NCBI GenBank assembly: GCA_001899255.1
Contig: MKVX01000018.1
Span: forward strand, 621,150 to 685,149
Length of the DNA stretch: 64,000 nt
Source: Rhizobiales bacterium 62-47
Lineage (GTDB): Bacteria; Pseudomonadota; Alphaproteobacteria; Rhizobiales; Xanthobacteraceae
Reading direction: 5' to 3'
Within the stretch, counting starts at the first letter, position 1; each line of letters begins with the position of its first letter. Made by a program: the position numbers and the translations under genes. Below, one piece after another: positions 36,921 to 46,356 of the stretch. Below the pieces are notes generated by a model. It was not told the DNA's origin and made no database searches. It worked only from the letters and a program-made list of their open reading frames with translations.

Positions 36921-37502
36921 ATGCGCCGTCCGCAACGTTTGATTGCCGCCGCCGTGCTTCTGTCTTTGGCAGGAGCGTTGGCGGGTTGTAGCGGCAGCAT
37001 GAGCAACTTCGACCCGACCGATATGTTCGACTTCCTCGATACCAAGAAGAAGCTTCCGGGGGAGCGCAAGCCGGTGTTCCCGGAAGGCGTCCCCGGGCTC
37101 GAGCAGGGTGTGCCGAAAGAACTGTACAAGGACAACGTCGATCGCTCCCAGCTCCAGGATCCGGCCTCGGTCCCTGCCGTAGCCGCGGCACCTGCACCAG
37201 CGCCGGAGCCGAAGGCCAAGTCGTCCAGCAAATCGCGGACACGTTCGCGGACCGCGCCTGCCGCCGCTCCCGCCGAGCCGGACGCATCGTCGGCGGCCGA
37301 GGAGGGCAGCACCGTGGCCGCGCCGCCTGCGCCCAAGCCGGCCAAGAGCACCGCACGCCGCCGCAGCACCACGGCGCCGCCACCGGATGCCGAACCGGCC
37401 CAGCCGCCGGCCTCCGCGCCGCAGGCACAACCGGCGGCTCCTGGCGCGACGTCGCCTTCGCCATTCCCGGCGCCGTTGCCGAGCGGCAGCTTCCAGCGCT
37501 GA
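36921..37502 (+). CDS. Proline/alanine-rich lipoprotein
   Basis: A 193-residue protein with a lipoprotein signal peptide: MRRPQRLIAAAVLLSLAGALAGC, lipobox LAGC, Cys about 23. After a short conserved-looking part (FDPTDMFDFLDTKKKLPGERKPVFPEGVPGLEQGVPKELY) the remaining ~110 residues are low-complexity Pro/Ala/Lys/Ser, suited to crossing the periplasm or peptidoglycan. It sits where bamB is normally found, between yfgM and der, but has no beta-propeller repeats. A GTG at 36915 is an alternative start, two codons earlier. Confidence 0.78.
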   Translation: MRRPQRLIAAAVLLSLAGALAGCSGSMSNFDPTDMFDFLDTKKKLPGERKPVFPEGVPGLEQGVPKELYKDNVDRSQLQDPASVPAVAAAPAPAPEPKAKSSSKSRTRSRTAPAAAPAEPDASSAAEEGSTVAAPPAPKPAKSTARRRSTTAPPPDAEPAQPPASAPQAQPAAPGATSPSPFPAPLPSGSFQR

Positions 37503-37573
37503 CCCAGTTATCGCGTCCGGCACTTGCCGCACGCGCATTGACATAACATCGCCGGTGGGCGAACGGATCGTCG

Positions 37574-38947
37574 ATGCCTTTCACGATTGCCATCATCGGC
37601 CGGCCCAACGTCGGCAAATCGACCCTGTTCAACCGTCTGGTTGGGCAGAAGCTGGCGCTGGTCGATGACCAGCCCGGCGTGACGCGCGACCGTCGCGAAG
37701 GCGATGCGCGGCTCGGCGATCTTTCCTTCACGATCATCGATACGGCGGGGCTCGACGAAGGGGCACGCGGCTCGCTGACCGCGCGGATGCAGGCGCAGAC
37801 CGAAACGGCGATTGCGAGCGCCGACGCGCTGATGTTCGTCATCGACGCGCGCGCCGGGCTGACGCCGAACGACCGTTCGTTCGCCGACTTCGCGCGCCGC
37901 GCCAACAAGCCGGTGGTGCTGGTCGCCAACAAAAGCGAAGGCAGGCACGGCGAATTGGGTGCGATGGAATCCTACGCGCTCGGCCTCGGCGATCCGATCC
38001 AGATCTCCGCCGAACATGGCGAGGGCATGAGCGATCTTTACGATGCGCTGCGCGTATTGATGCCCGAGCCGGAAGACGACGAGGAGGATATCGAGGGTCT
38101 CAGCGAAGAAGATTTCGCGACGCGGCCGATCCGTGTCGCCATCGTCGGCCGTCCCAACGCCGGAAAATCGACGCTGATCAATCACCTGCTCGGCGAAGAG
38201 CGGATGTTGACCAGCCCGGAGGCGGGCACCACGCGCGACTCCATTGCCGTCGAGATCAAATGGCAGGGCCGCGATTTCCGCGTCTTCGACACCGCCGGTT
38301 TGCGCCGGCGCTCGCGCATCGATGAGAAGCTGGAGAAGCTCTCGGTGGCCGACGCGCTGCGCGCGGTTCGCTTCGCCGAAGTCGTGGTGTTGATGATGGA
38401 TGCGCAGAACCGTTTCGAGGAGCAGGATCTGCGCATTGCCGATCTGGTCGAGCGCGAAGGCCGCGCGCTGGTGATCGCCGTCAACAAATGGGATTTGATG
38501 GAGCGGCAACCGAGCCAGATCGCCAAGCTACGCAAAGACGTCGATCACTGGCTGCCGCAGGTCAAGGGCGCGCCGGTTGTCGCGGTCTCCGGTTTGCGTG
38601 GCGAAGGGATCGACCGGCTGATGCAAGGCATCGTCGATGCTTATGCGATCTGGAATCGTCGCGTCTCGACCAGCGCGCTCAATCGCTGGTTCGAGCAGGC
38701 CGTCGATGCCAATCCGCCGCCTGCAGTGTCCGGGCGGCGGCTGAAGCTCAACTACATCACGCAGACCAAGGCGCGGCCGCCGAGTTTCGTGGTGTTCTGT
38801 TCGCGTGCCGATGCGGTTCCGGAATCCTACCTGCGCTATCTCGTCAACAGCCTGCGCGAGTATTTCGAACTGCCCGGCACGCCGGTGCGCATCACGCTGC
38901 GCGAAAAAGCCAATCCTTTCGCCCACAAGCGTAAGCGTCCCTCATGA
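37574..38947 (+). CDS. der: Ribosome biogenesis GTPase Der (EngA)
   Basis: A 457-residue double GTPase essential for 50S assembly. The first G domain has [11 protein letters not shown] (about 9-19) and DTAGLDEG; an acidic linker ([18 protein letters not shown], about 158-175) leads to the second with [11 protein letters not shown] (about 191-201), [10 protein letters not shown] and NKWDLM. The KH-like domain ends [13 protein letters not shown]. All G motifs are intact. Its stop overlaps the start of the MFS gene (ATGA). Confidence 0.96.
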   Translation: MPFTIAIIGRPNVGKSTLFNRLVGQKLALVDDQPGVTRDRREGDARLGDLSFTIIDTAGLDEGARGSLTARMQAQTETAIASADALMFVIDARAGLTPNDRSFADFARRANKPVVLVANKSEGRHGELGAMESYALGLGDPIQISAEHGEGMSDLYDALRVLMPEPEDDEEDIEGLSEEDFATRPIRVAIVGRPNAGKSTLINHLLGEERMLTSPEAGTTRDSIAVEIKWQGRDFRVFDTAGLRRRSRIDEKLEKLSVADALRAVRFAEVVVLMMDAQNRFEEQDLRIADLVEREGRALVIAVNKWDLMERQPSQIAKLRKDVDHWLPQVKGAPVVAVSGLRGEGIDRLMQGIVDAYAIWNRRVSTSALNRWFEQAVDANPPPAVSGRRLKLNYITQTKARPPSFVVFCSRADAVPESYLRYLVNSLREYFELPGTPVRITLREKANPFAHKRKRPS

Positions 38948-40209
38948 GCGATCAGTCGCCGGAGGCCAGCGTGACGCCAAGCCAGCCGGTCGGCGCATCG
39001 CGCAATGCGGCGGTGGCTTTCATCTTCGTCACTATCCTGCTCGATATGCTGGCGCTCGGCATGATTATGCCGATCCTGCCCAAGCTGGTGGAAAGCTTCG
39101 TCGACAACGACACCGCAACGGCGGCGCGTATCTTCGGCGTGTTCGGCACTGCGTGGGCGCTGATGCAGTTCATCTTCTCGCCGGTGCTTGGCAGCCTGTC
39201 GGATCGCTTCGGCCGCCGCCCGGTGGTGCTGCTGTCGAATTTCGGTCTTGCGCTCGATTACGTTCTGATGGCACTCGCGCCCTCGCTGTGGTGGCTGTTC
39301 GTCGGTCGCGTGATTTCCGGCATCACGGCGGCGAGCGTGTCGACCGCGTTCGCCTACATCTCCGATATCACCGCGCCGGATAAACGTGCCGCGGTGTTCG
39401 GCAAGGTCGGCGCCGCATTCGGCGCGGGCTTCATTCTCGGGCCGGCGCTCGGCGGGTTGCTTGGCGAGGTCGATCCGCGCTTGCCGTTCTGGGTGGCGGC
39501 TGGTTTGAGTTTTGCCAATACGCTTTATGGCTTACTGATCCTGCCGGAGTCGCTGCCTCGCAACCGACGCGCGCCGTTTCACTGGCGCAGCGCCAATCCG
39601 CTCGGCGCGTGGCGGCTGTTGCGGTCCGATGCGACGCTGACGGGATTATCGGTGGTGAACTTCATCGCGCAAGTGGCGCATGTCGTATTGCCCAGCACCT
39701 ACGTGCTGTATGCAACATACCGTTACGGCTGGGACGAGAAGACGGTCGGGCTGACGCTGGCGATGGTCGGCGTCTGCGCCATGGTGGTGCAGGGCGGTGC
39801 GGTGGGGCCGATCGTCAATCGCCTCGGTGAACGTAACGCGCTGGCGCTTGGCCTGGGGTTCGGCGCGCTTGGCTTCCTCATCTTCGGCCTTGCGCCGACG
39901 GGTCCGATCTCGTGGCTCGGCATTCCGGTGATGGCACTGTGGGGAATTGCCGGACCGGCGACATTGGGATTAATGACGCGACGCGTGGCGCCGGATCAAC
40001 AGGGTCAATTGCAAGGCGCATCCGGCAGCGTGCAGAGCATGGCGCAACTGGTCGGACCTTTTCTGTTCACGCTGACGTTTGCTTATTTCATCGCGCCGAC
40101 GTCGCCGCTCAAATTTCCGGGTGCGCCGTTTGTGCTGGCGGCAGCGTTGCTGCTGATCGCTTTGCTCATCGCGCGCCGTGTGACGGCGGCGATGGAGCCG
40201 GCGCAATAG
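38944..40209 (+). CDS. MFS transporter, TetA-like 12-TM (DHA1) group
   Basis: A 421-residue permease with 12 predicted helices. It begins with a polar tail then [24 protein letters not shown], as in tetracycline exporters; motif A is [15 protein letters not shown], and [31 protein letters not shown] is the motif C/TM5 region. TetA-like proteins of this sort are common chromosomal genes and do not by themselves indicate tetracycline resistance. The 4-bp overlap with der suggests coupled translation. Confidence 0.9.
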   Translation: MSDQSPEASVTPSQPVGASRNAAVAFIFVTILLDMLALGMIMPILPKLVESFVDNDTATAARIFGVFGTAWALMQFIFSPVLGSLSDRFGRRPVVLLSNFGLALDYVLMALAPSLWWLFVGRVISGITAASVSTAFAYISDITAPDKRAAVFGKVGAAFGAGFILGPALGGLLGEVDPRLPFWVAAGLSFANTLYGLLILPESLPRNRRAPFHWRSANPLGAWRLLRSDATLTGLSVVNFIAQVAHVVLPSTYVLYATYRYGWDEKTVGLTLAMVGVCAMVVQGGAVGPIVNRLGERNALALGLGFGALGFLIFGLAPTGPISWLGIPVMALWGIAGPATLGLMTRRVAPDQQGQLQGASGSVQSMAQLVGPFLFTLTFAYFIAPTSPLKFPGAPFVLAAALLLIALLIARRVTAAMEPAQ

Positions 40210-40223
40210 AAACGCGTTTACTG

Positions 40224-40268
40224 TCATCCTTCGAGGCTCCACGCTTCGCGTGTCGTACCTCAGGATGA
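40224..40268. repeat. TCATCCTTCGAGG...CCTCAGGATGA intergenic repeat
   Basis: TCATCCTtCGAGG on the left pairs with CCTcAGGATGA on the right around GCTCCACGCTTCGCGTGTCGTA, whose inner ACGC/GCGT part can also pair. I recognise this as a widespread bradyrhizobial intergenic element. It lies between convergent genes and may serve as a bidirectional terminator. Confidence 0.65.
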
Positions 40269-40290
40269 TGGTCGTATAATGACTCCCCGA

Positions 40291-41100
40291 TCAGCGCTCA
40301 GGGCGTTCGCCGAGCTTGTGTTTCCATAGCTCCCAGGCGCGTGTGTGAATCTGATCGATGACCTTGACCGCTTCAGCGGCTTCGTCGGGATCGAGGAAAT
40401 GGATAGGGCCGCCGAGAGACGCCGCCTGTATCTGCATCCGCGCGTTCACGTCGGTATAGACGGCGCGAAACACCAGCAGCGGCAACGTCGGTGCGACGAT
40501 AACGTCGCCGTGTCCGCGCATCAGGGCGACGCTGTTGGTGCCCAATTTGCTGGCGAGCGCTTTGCCGAGCCGGGAATTTCCGATCAGCATGTTGGTGGCG
40601 CGGCCGGCGGTGGTGCGGATGTCGAACACCGGCACTTCCGGATAGAGGAATGCCGCGATGTGATACATCGGCCGCAGCTTCACCTGCGAATCCGCGAACG
40701 GAATCACGGCCGCTGAGTGAGTATGCACCACAGCGTTGACGTCGGGGCGCGCGCGATAGATTTCGGCGTGAATATAGCGTTCGAGAAAATGCGTGAACCC
40801 GGGTGTCGGCCGGATCGGGTTGCCGTCGAGATCGTATTCGACGATGTCATCGGCCGTGACCATTGCCGGCGCGAGGTTGCGCCCCATCAGGAAGTGCTGC
40901 GGATTGGTCGGGCTGCGGATGCTGACGTGGCCGTAAGCATCGAGCACTTGCTGGTCGGCGAGAATGCGATTGGCGGCGACCAGATCGGCGAGCACCGATT
41001 TGTCGATCACGGCCGGTGCTGGTTCGGGAGATTGCGCGCGAGCTGCTCCTGCGAACAGGAGCAAGAGCAGGAGGGCGCCGCGTACGGCAGAACCTCTCAT
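40291..41100 (-). CDS. Secreted class II aldolase/adducin family protein
   Basis: A 269-residue protein with a signal peptide (MRGSAVRGALLLLLLFAGAARA, cleavage near 22). The class II aldolase fold is clear: ANRILADQQVLDAYGHVSIRSP, NPQHFLMGRNLAPAMVTADDIVEYDLDGNPI, the Zn ligand pair in AVVHTHSAAVIPF, and ALMRGHGDVIVAP with the third His. Cytoplasmic relatives act on phosphosugars such as fuculose-1-phosphate; export is unusual because the periplasm lacks those substrates. Substrate unknown. Confidence 0.85.
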   Translation of the reverse strand: MRGSAVRGALLLLLLFAGAARAQSPEPAPAVIDKSVLADLVAANRILADQQVLDAYGHVSIRSPTNPQHFLMGRNLAPAMVTADDIVEYDLDGNPIRPTPGFTHFLERYIHAEIYRARPDVNAVVHTHSAAVIPFADSQVKLRPMYHIAAFLYPEVPVFDIRTTAGRATNMLIGNSRLGKALASKLGTNSVALMRGHGDVIVAPTLPLLVFRAVYTDVNARMQIQAASLGGPIHFLDPDEAAEAVKVIDQIHTRAWELWKHKLGERPER

Positions 41101-41223
41101 GGCTTTTCCTCACCGGTTGCATTCAACCGCGCCACGGGCCGTCGAGCGGCCCGCCGACTCCGGCGTTATGTCCCCGATTGTGGCAGCCGCCGGCCGGACG
41201 TCAATCCGGCCGGCGGGTCGTGG

Positions 41224-42450
41224 TTATTTCTTCAGCAGCGGGCAGGGATTCTGTGCCAGCGGCACTGCCACGTCTTCAGGGTCGATCTTCGAGACCAGCT
41301 TGTAATAGTCCCACGGATATTTCGACTCTTCCGGCTTCTTGACCTCAAACAGATAGGCCGGGACCATGCGGCGGCCATCGGCACGCAACTGGTTCTTGCC
41401 GAACAATGGATCGTCGACGACAATTTCCTTCATCTTGGCGACGACCTTGGCGCCGTCATGCGGATTGCCGCCAAGTGCATCGAGGGCCTTCAGATAGTGC
41501 AGCACTGCGGCGTAATTGCCGGCCTGCGTCATCGACGGGTAGGAGCCCTTGCTGGCTTGCGCCGCGAAGCGCTTGGACCAGGCGCGGGTGGCGTCGTTCA
41601 TGTCCCAGTAAAACGACTCGGTGAACGACAGGCCCTGCGCGGTCTTGAGGCCGAGCGAGTGCACGTCATTGATGAACAGCAGCAGCGCGGCGAGCTTCTG
41701 TCCCTGGGTGTTGAGACCGAACTCCGATGCCTGCTTGATCGAGTTGGTGGTGTCGCCGCCCGCATTGGCGAGGCCAATGATCTTGGCCTTGGACGCCTGC
41801 GCCTGCAGCAGGAACGAGGAGAAGTCAGCCGTGTTGATCGGATGCTTGACGCCGCCCAGCACCTTGCCGCCGTTGGCCGTCACCACCGCTGACGTATCGC
41901 GTTCGAGCGCATGGCCGAAGGCATAGTCGGATGTAAGGAAGAACCAGGTATCGCCGCCGGCCTTGGTCAGCGCCTTGCCGGTGCCGTTGGCCAGCATGTA
42001 GGTGTCGTAGGTGAAAGACACCGTGTTCGGCGTACACGCCTTGCCGGTCAGGTCGGCAGTCGCGGCGCCCGAATTGAGCAGGACCTTGTTGCGTTCCTTG
42101 ACCAGATTGCTGACCGCGAGTGCGACGCCGGAATTCGGCGTATCGGTAATGACATCCACCTTGTCGACATCGAACCACTGCCGCGCGACGTTAACGCCGA
42201 CGTCCGGCTTGTTCTGGTGATCGCCGCCGATCACGTCGATTTTCCAGCCCTTCTTGAGCAGGCCGGAATCCTCGACGGCCATCTTCACCGCGACGACCGA
42301 GTTCGGGCCGCCGATGTCCGCGTAGAGACTCGACATGTCATTGAGCACGCCGATTTTGACGGTCTTGTCCTGCGCCAGCGCAGGTGACGCCAATCCCAGG
42401 CCGGCAAGCATAATAGCCGCGGTCCCGTAGCGCTTAACGGATATTCGCAT
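41224..42450 (-). CDS. Orphan Liv-type ABC transporter substrate-binding protein
   Basis: A 408-residue periplasmic binding protein with signal peptide MRISVKRYGTAAIMLAGLGLASPALA. Strongly similar along its length to the SBP at 22107-23327 (shared KIGVLND, GGDHQNKPD/SGDHQNKPD, YAFGxALERDT, IKQASEFG and the CPLLKK end). No permease or ATPase gene is adjacent, so it may feed the livGFHM complex in this window or another one and widen its substrate range. Confidence 0.92.
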   Translation of the reverse strand: MRISVKRYGTAAIMLAGLGLASPALAQDKTVKIGVLNDMSSLYADIGGPNSVVAVKMAVEDSGLLKKGWKIDVIGGDHQNKPDVGVNVARQWFDVDKVDVITDTPNSGVALAVSNLVKERNKVLLNSGAATADLTGKACTPNTVSFTYDTYMLANGTGKALTKAGGDTWFFLTSDYAFGHALERDTSAVVTANGGKVLGGVKHPINTADFSSFLLQAQASKAKIIGLANAGGDTTNSIKQASEFGLNTQGQKLAALLLFINDVHSLGLKTAQGLSFTESFYWDMNDATRAWSKRFAAQASKGSYPSMTQAGNYAAVLHYLKALDALGGNPHDGAKVVAKMKEIVVDDPLFGKNQLRADGRRMVPAYLFEVKKPEESKYPWDYYKLVSKIDPEDVAVPLAQNPCPLLKK

Positions 42451-42648
42451 AGTTTCTCCCTCTGTGTTTTTGATCCGGACTGCCGTCTTCCGCAGCTAGC
42501 CCGGTGAATGGTCGACCGTGTCGCCGTCAGCGTCCCGGCAGCTTTCGTGCCGGAGGCGACATGATCGGTATCATCATAACATCACAAAGGAGAGGCGACG
42601 TCCATGCGCGGAAACCGCTCAGTTCGGCTAGGTTAATGTGCGGGGGAT

Positions 42649-43026
42649 TTAATTCGACCGCGTCCATGTGGTCGATTTGCAAATAACACTCATGACGCAG
42701 CCCGATGGCGTCAGCGTATTGCCATTCAGTGTCATCTTGCCGGTGTAGGTCTTGCCGTCCTCCGGATTGAACGCGCTGCCGGCCCACGAATTAGCGCCGC
42801 TCGGCTTCATGTCGAAGAACACCCGCTGGCCGACCTTGGCCTTGGGATCGGCGCCCTGATTGAGCCAGACGATGTGGCCGCAGAGCGCGGCGCCGCACGG
42901 CGCGAACTTGACCTTCGAGGCGCCGGTGTCGCGTAGCCACGTCCCGGTGACGTCGGCCGACAGCGCCGGTGCGGCGCCGATGGTCGCGGCGGCGAAGATG
43001 AAGGCGAGGGCAAGCGAACGTCTCAT
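42649..43026 (-). CDS. DUF2147 domain-containing secreted protein
   Basis: A 125-residue protein with a signal peptide (MRRSLALAFIFAAATIGAAPALSA). The DUF2147 pattern is evident: VTGTWLRDTGASKVKFAPCGAALCGHIVWL, FDMKPSGANSWAGSAFNPEDGKTYTGKMTL, and a final GCVMSVICKSTTWTR. It folds as a small beta-barrel in the periplasm; the function is not established. Four cysteines could form two disulfides. The ATG at 43026 is the start that supplies a signal peptide; the frame is open to 43104. Confidence 0.85.
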   Translation of the reverse strand: MRRSLALAFIFAAATIGAAPALSADVTGTWLRDTGASKVKFAPCGAALCGHIVWLNQGADPKAKVGQRVFFDMKPSGANSWAGSAFNPEDGKTYTGKMTLNGNTLTPSGCVMSVICKSTTWTRSN

Positions 43027-43107
43027 CGAAAAAATCCTTTGGCTGATGAGAAGCGCCGCCGGCGCGGCAAATGCGAGTCCGTCCGGCGGGACATAGTGCG
43101 CCATGAT

Positions 43108-44268
43108 CTACTTGAGCGCATCGGATGTCAGCTTGAATTTCTGGATGCGTTTGCCGGTGTCGACTTCGGCGGTGTAGACGTTGCCCTTCTGGTCGACGGC
43201 CATAGCGTGAATCCAGTGGAATTGTCCGGCGTTGCGACCGTTGCGGCCGAAGCTGCCGACCACGCTGCCGTCGTCGCGCTTGAGAATGCGGATCTCGTTG
43301 TTCTCGCCGTCGGCGCTCAACAAATAGGTCTGCTTCGGATCAGGCCAGATCGCGATGTCCCACACCGCGCCGTTGCCGAGCGTGTTCTTCTCGAAGAACC
43401 ATTCCTTGACGAAGGTGCCGTCCTTCTTGAACACCTGAATGCGATTGTTGATGCGGTCGCAGACGTACACCAGTCCGTCGTTGCTCAGCTTGACGCAATG
43501 CACCGGATTGCCGAACTGCTGCGCCACCGGCGCCTTGGGATCGTAGGCACCCTGCTTCTCGTCGTTCGGCTTGTTACCGTAGGCGCCCCAGTGGCGCTTG
43601 TAGGCCAGCGTATCGGCATCGAACACGATGACGCGGCGATTGCCGTAGCCGTCGGCGACATAGAGTTCGCGCCCGGCTTCGTCGATGGCGGTTTCGGCCG
43701 GCTTGCCGAGTTGAGTGGTGTCGTTGCTGCCTTTGCTTGGCGCGATCTTGCCGATCTGCGCGACGAACTTGCCATCGGCGGTGAATTTCAGGATGGCGTT
43801 GTCGTTATCGGCGTTGCCGCCGATCCAGACGAAGCCCTTGTCGTCGACCTCGATGCCGTGTTCGCGGCCGACCCATTCGTAGCCCGGACCCGGGCCGCCC
43901 CATGCGCGCAGCATATTGCCATCGGCGTCGAACTCCATCACCGGCGGGGCTGCGATGCAGCACTTCGAACGTGGCGGCGTCAGCGCCGCGCCTTTCTCGT
44001 CGTCGGTCAACGAACGCGGCCGCTGGATGATCCAGATATGGCCCTGCGAGTCCACGGTGATGCCGCCGACCTGTCCGATGATCCAGTTGTTCGGAAGCGG
44101 CTTCGGCCATGTGGCATCGACCTCAAGGCGCGGAACGTCTCCGGCGCGCGCGGCGTGCGGCGCGGCGATGCCGACAAACAATGCGGCGGCGAGCAGGGCG
44201 TTGAGGAGAGGCCGACGGCGTTCGGTCCGAGGGCGTGCAGCGCGATGGCGAAACGGCATCGGGTTCAT
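43108..44268 (-). CDS. Secreted NHL/six-bladed beta-propeller protein
   Basis: A 386-residue protein with a long signal region (MNPMPFRHRAARPRTERRRPLLNALLAAALFVGIAAPHAARA). The rest is made of NHL-like repeats: VGGITVDSQGHIWIIQRP, REHGIEVDDKGFVWIGGN, AETAIDEAGRELYVADGYGNRRVIVFDAD, HCVKLSNDGLVYVCDRINNRIQVFKKDG, AMAVDQKGNVYTAEVDTGKRIQKFKL. This resembles the peptidylglycine alpha-amidating lyase-like propellers found in many soil bacteria, with no demonstrated enzyme activity. The ATG at 44268 has GGAGG upstream. Confidence 0.85.
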   Translation of the reverse strand: MNPMPFRHRAARPRTERRRPLLNALLAAALFVGIAAPHAARAGDVPRLEVDATWPKPLPNNWIIGQVGGITVDSQGHIWIIQRPRSLTDDEKGAALTPPRSKCCIAAPPVMEFDADGNMLRAWGGPGPGYEWVGREHGIEVDDKGFVWIGGNADNDNAILKFTADGKFVAQIGKIAPSKGSNDTTQLGKPAETAIDEAGRELYVADGYGNRRVIVFDADTLAYKRHWGAYGNKPNDEKQGAYDPKAPVAQQFGNPVHCVKLSNDGLVYVCDRINNRIQVFKKDGTFVKEWFFEKNTLGNGAVWDIAIWPDPKQTYLLSADGENNEIRILKRDDGSVVGSFGRNGRNAGQFHWIHAMAVDQKGNVYTAEVDTGKRIQKFKLTSDALK

Positions 44269-44381
44269 GTCTGCCTCCGACTTTATTTGCTGCGGGTTAT
44301 CCCGCTTGGGAGTCAGTTGAACGCCACCCTTCGCTGAAGTCAATCAGGGCGCAAATGAAGGCCGGCCAGTCACGCGCGTCA

Positions 44382-45122
44382 TTACGCAGGCGGACGGAAG
44401 TCCATCAGCGAACGTGTCTTGTAATCGTACAGCCTGCCGCTCTCGGTCCACGACGGCGCGCACATCGGCAAGATGAATTCGGCGACCTGCTCCGGCGTGT
44501 CGAGCGTCATCGGGTCTTCGCCGGGAAACACCTGCGCGCGCATCCGGGTACGGATCGGGCCGGGGCTGAACAGGTTGACGCGGATCGGCGTGATCGCGGT
44601 CTCGGCGGCCCACACGCGCACCAGCGTATCCAGCGCCGCCTTCGATGCCGCATAGGGGCCGAGGTAAGCGGTTGCCTTGCTGGCGACGCCCGATGTGATG
44701 AACACCGCACGGCCGGCATCGGATTGCCGCAGCAGCGGCTCCATGCAGCGGATCAACTGGAAATTGGCGGTGACGTTGACCGCGATGACGTCGTTCCAGG
44801 GCTTGAGCTCGATATGCCCGAGCGGCGATGACGGCCCGGCGATACCGGCATTGCCGACCAGAATGTCGAGCTTGCCGTGCCGCTCATGCAGGGCCGCGCC
44901 GAGCCGGGCAATCCCCTCGGAATCGGTCATGTTGAGCGGCACCAGCGTCGCCGTGCCGCCTGCCGCGACGATGGCATCATCGAGTTCCTCAAGGCCGCCT
45001 TGGGTGCGGGCCACGGCGATCACATGCGCACCAGCCTTTGCCAGCGCCAGCGCGGTGGCATAGCCGATCCCCCGCGACGCGCCGGTGACGAGGGCAATGC
45101 GGGAGGCGAGGGGTTTTGTCAT
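44382..45122 (-). CDS. Short-chain dehydrogenase/reductase
   Basis: A 246-residue SDR. Cofactor motif TGASRGIG lies at 14-21, NAGIAG near 90-95, and the catalytic Ser-Tyr-Lys appears as ITSGVAS and YAASK (near 143-161). The C-terminal ends LYDYKTRSLMDF, longer than the minimal classical SDR core. NAD(P)H-dependent oxidoreductase; the substrate cannot be predicted. In related genomes I recall an SDR like this close to purF; here a GNAT and a methyltransferase gene on the other strand lie between them. Confidence 0.9.
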   Translation of the reverse strand: MTKPLASRIALVTGASRGIGYATALALAKAGAHVIAVARTQGGLEELDDAIVAAGGTATLVPLNMTDSEGIARLGAALHERHGKLDILVGNAGIAGPSSPLGHIELKPWNDVIAVNVTANFQLIRCMEPLLRQSDAGRAVFITSGVASKATAYLGPYAASKAALDTLVRVWAAETAITPIRVNLFSPGPIRTRMRAQVFPGEDPMTLDTPEQVAEFILPMCAPSWTESGRLYDYKTRSLMDFRPPA

Positions 45123-45179
45123 GGGCGGGGCGCTTTATGCTAGGGAACGGTCAGACAGGTGAAGGTTTCGGCGGCGGTT

Positions 45180-45695
45180 ATGCCTGAATTATCCGATGAT
45201 GCCAAAGGGCAATGGCGGCAAATGCGCGATACCGATCTGCCGCATGTGCTGGCGGTCGCGGATGAGGTGCATCCGGCATTTCCGGAGGACGCCGAGGTGT
45301 TCGCGGAGCGCATGCGGCTTTATCCCGAAGGCTGCCTCGTGTTTGCCACCGATGACGGGATTGCCGCCTATGTCGTCAGCCACCCATGGCAAGCGAACGA
45401 TCCACCGGCACTGAATACCCGGCTCGGCGCGCTGCCGGCGCAACCGGGGACGTATTACATCCATGACATCGCGCTGCTGCCGGAATTGCGTGGTACGGGT
45501 GCGGCGGCGTTGGCCGTGGCGCTGCTGCTGGCGCGTGCGGCCAAGCAGAAGCTGCGCACTGTGTCGCTAGTAGCGGTCAACGATTCCGCCGGGTTCTGGG
45601 CGCGGCACGGCTTCCGTAACGTCACCGACGTTGCGCTTGCCCGCAAGCTTCGGGGCTACGGCACCGCCGCGATGTTCATGGTGCGTGAACTCTAG
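45180..45695 (+). CDS. GNAT family N-acetyltransferase
   Basis: A 171-residue GNAT. The acetyl-CoA-binding region is YIHDIALLPELRGTGAAALAVALLLARAAKQKLRTVSLVAVNDSAGFWARHGFRNV, with the RGTGAA loop standing for the Q/RxxGxG/A motif A. It starts MPELSDDAKGQWRQMRDTDLPHVLAVAD. The acetyl acceptor is unknown. ATG 45180 is used; a GTG at 45159 would add seven residues and neither has a strong ribosome-binding site. Divergent from the SDR. Confidence 0.85.
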   Translation: MPELSDDAKGQWRQMRDTDLPHVLAVADEVHPAFPEDAEVFAERMRLYPEGCLVFATDDGIAAYVVSHPWQANDPPALNTRLGALPAQPGTYYIHDIALLPELRGTGAAALAVALLLARAAKQKLRTVSLVAVNDSAGFWARHGFRNVTDVALARKLRGYGTAAMFMVREL

Positions 45696-45710
45696 GCTGG
45701 AGGTGTACCG

Positions 45711-46346
45711 GTGGACCCATCCGCGACATCCATCGTCGATCTCTACGAGCGGCATGCGCGGACTTTCGACCGCGAGCGCGGCAAGAATTTGTTTGAGCGC
45801 GGTTGGCTCGACCGCTTTCGCAGGCTCGCGGGCGCCGGTGCGGCTGTGCTGGATATCGGATGTGGATCGGGAGAGCCGATTGCGCGCTATCTCATGGCGG
45901 CCGGGAACGACGTCACCGGTGTCGATTCGTCCGACACGATGATCGAACTGTGCCGGCAACGCTTTCCAGCGCAATCGTGGATCGTTGCCGATATGCGCGA
46001 CCTGAATCTCGGCCGACGGTTCGGCGCCATTCTTGCCTGGGACAGCTTTTTCCATCTGTCACCGGACGATCAGCGCGCGATGTTTGCGGTCTTTGCCGAC
46101 CATGCGGACGAAGGGACTGCGTTGATGTTCACCAGCGGTCCGGGCGTGGGGGAAGCAGTTGGTTCGTATCAAGGCGAGCCGCTTTACCATGCGAGCCTCG
46201 ATCCGGCGGAGTATACGGGGTTGTTGCAGGCTCACGGATTCAACGTCGTCGACCACGTTGCCGAAGATGCAGCGTGTGGTGGCCATACCGTGTGGCTCGC
46301 GCGATCCACGCGACGTGGCAACACGACAGCGAGAAATGTCCGCTAG
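45711..46346 (+). CDS. Class I SAM-dependent methyltransferase
   Basis: A 211-residue methyltransferase with motif I VLDIGCGSGEPIARYL (about 45-60), acidic motif II VTGVDSSDTMIEL and a DMRDLNLG segment. It looks like small-molecule (UbiE/Tehb-like) methyltransferases. The start is GTG at 45711, with GGAGG a few bases upstream, 15 bp after the GNAT stop, so the pair is probably one transcript. Convergent with purF. Confidence 0.85.
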   Translation: MDPSATSIVDLYERHARTFDRERGKNLFERGWLDRFRRLAGAGAAVLDIGCGSGEPIARYLMAAGNDVTGVDSSDTMIELCRQRFPAQSWIVADMRDLNLGRRFGAILAWDSFFHLSPDDQRAMFAVFADHADEGTALMFTSGPGVGEAVGSYQGEPLYHASLDPAEYTGLLQAHGFNVVDHVAEDAACGGHTVWLARSTRRGNTTARNVR

Positions 46347-46356
46347 CTTTGTCGGC

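Noticed and set aside
38944-40209. Possible tetracycline-resistance determinant (TetA-like MFS)
   Set aside because: Only general DHA1 similarity; such chromosomal pumps are common and there is no TetR gene or mobile context.
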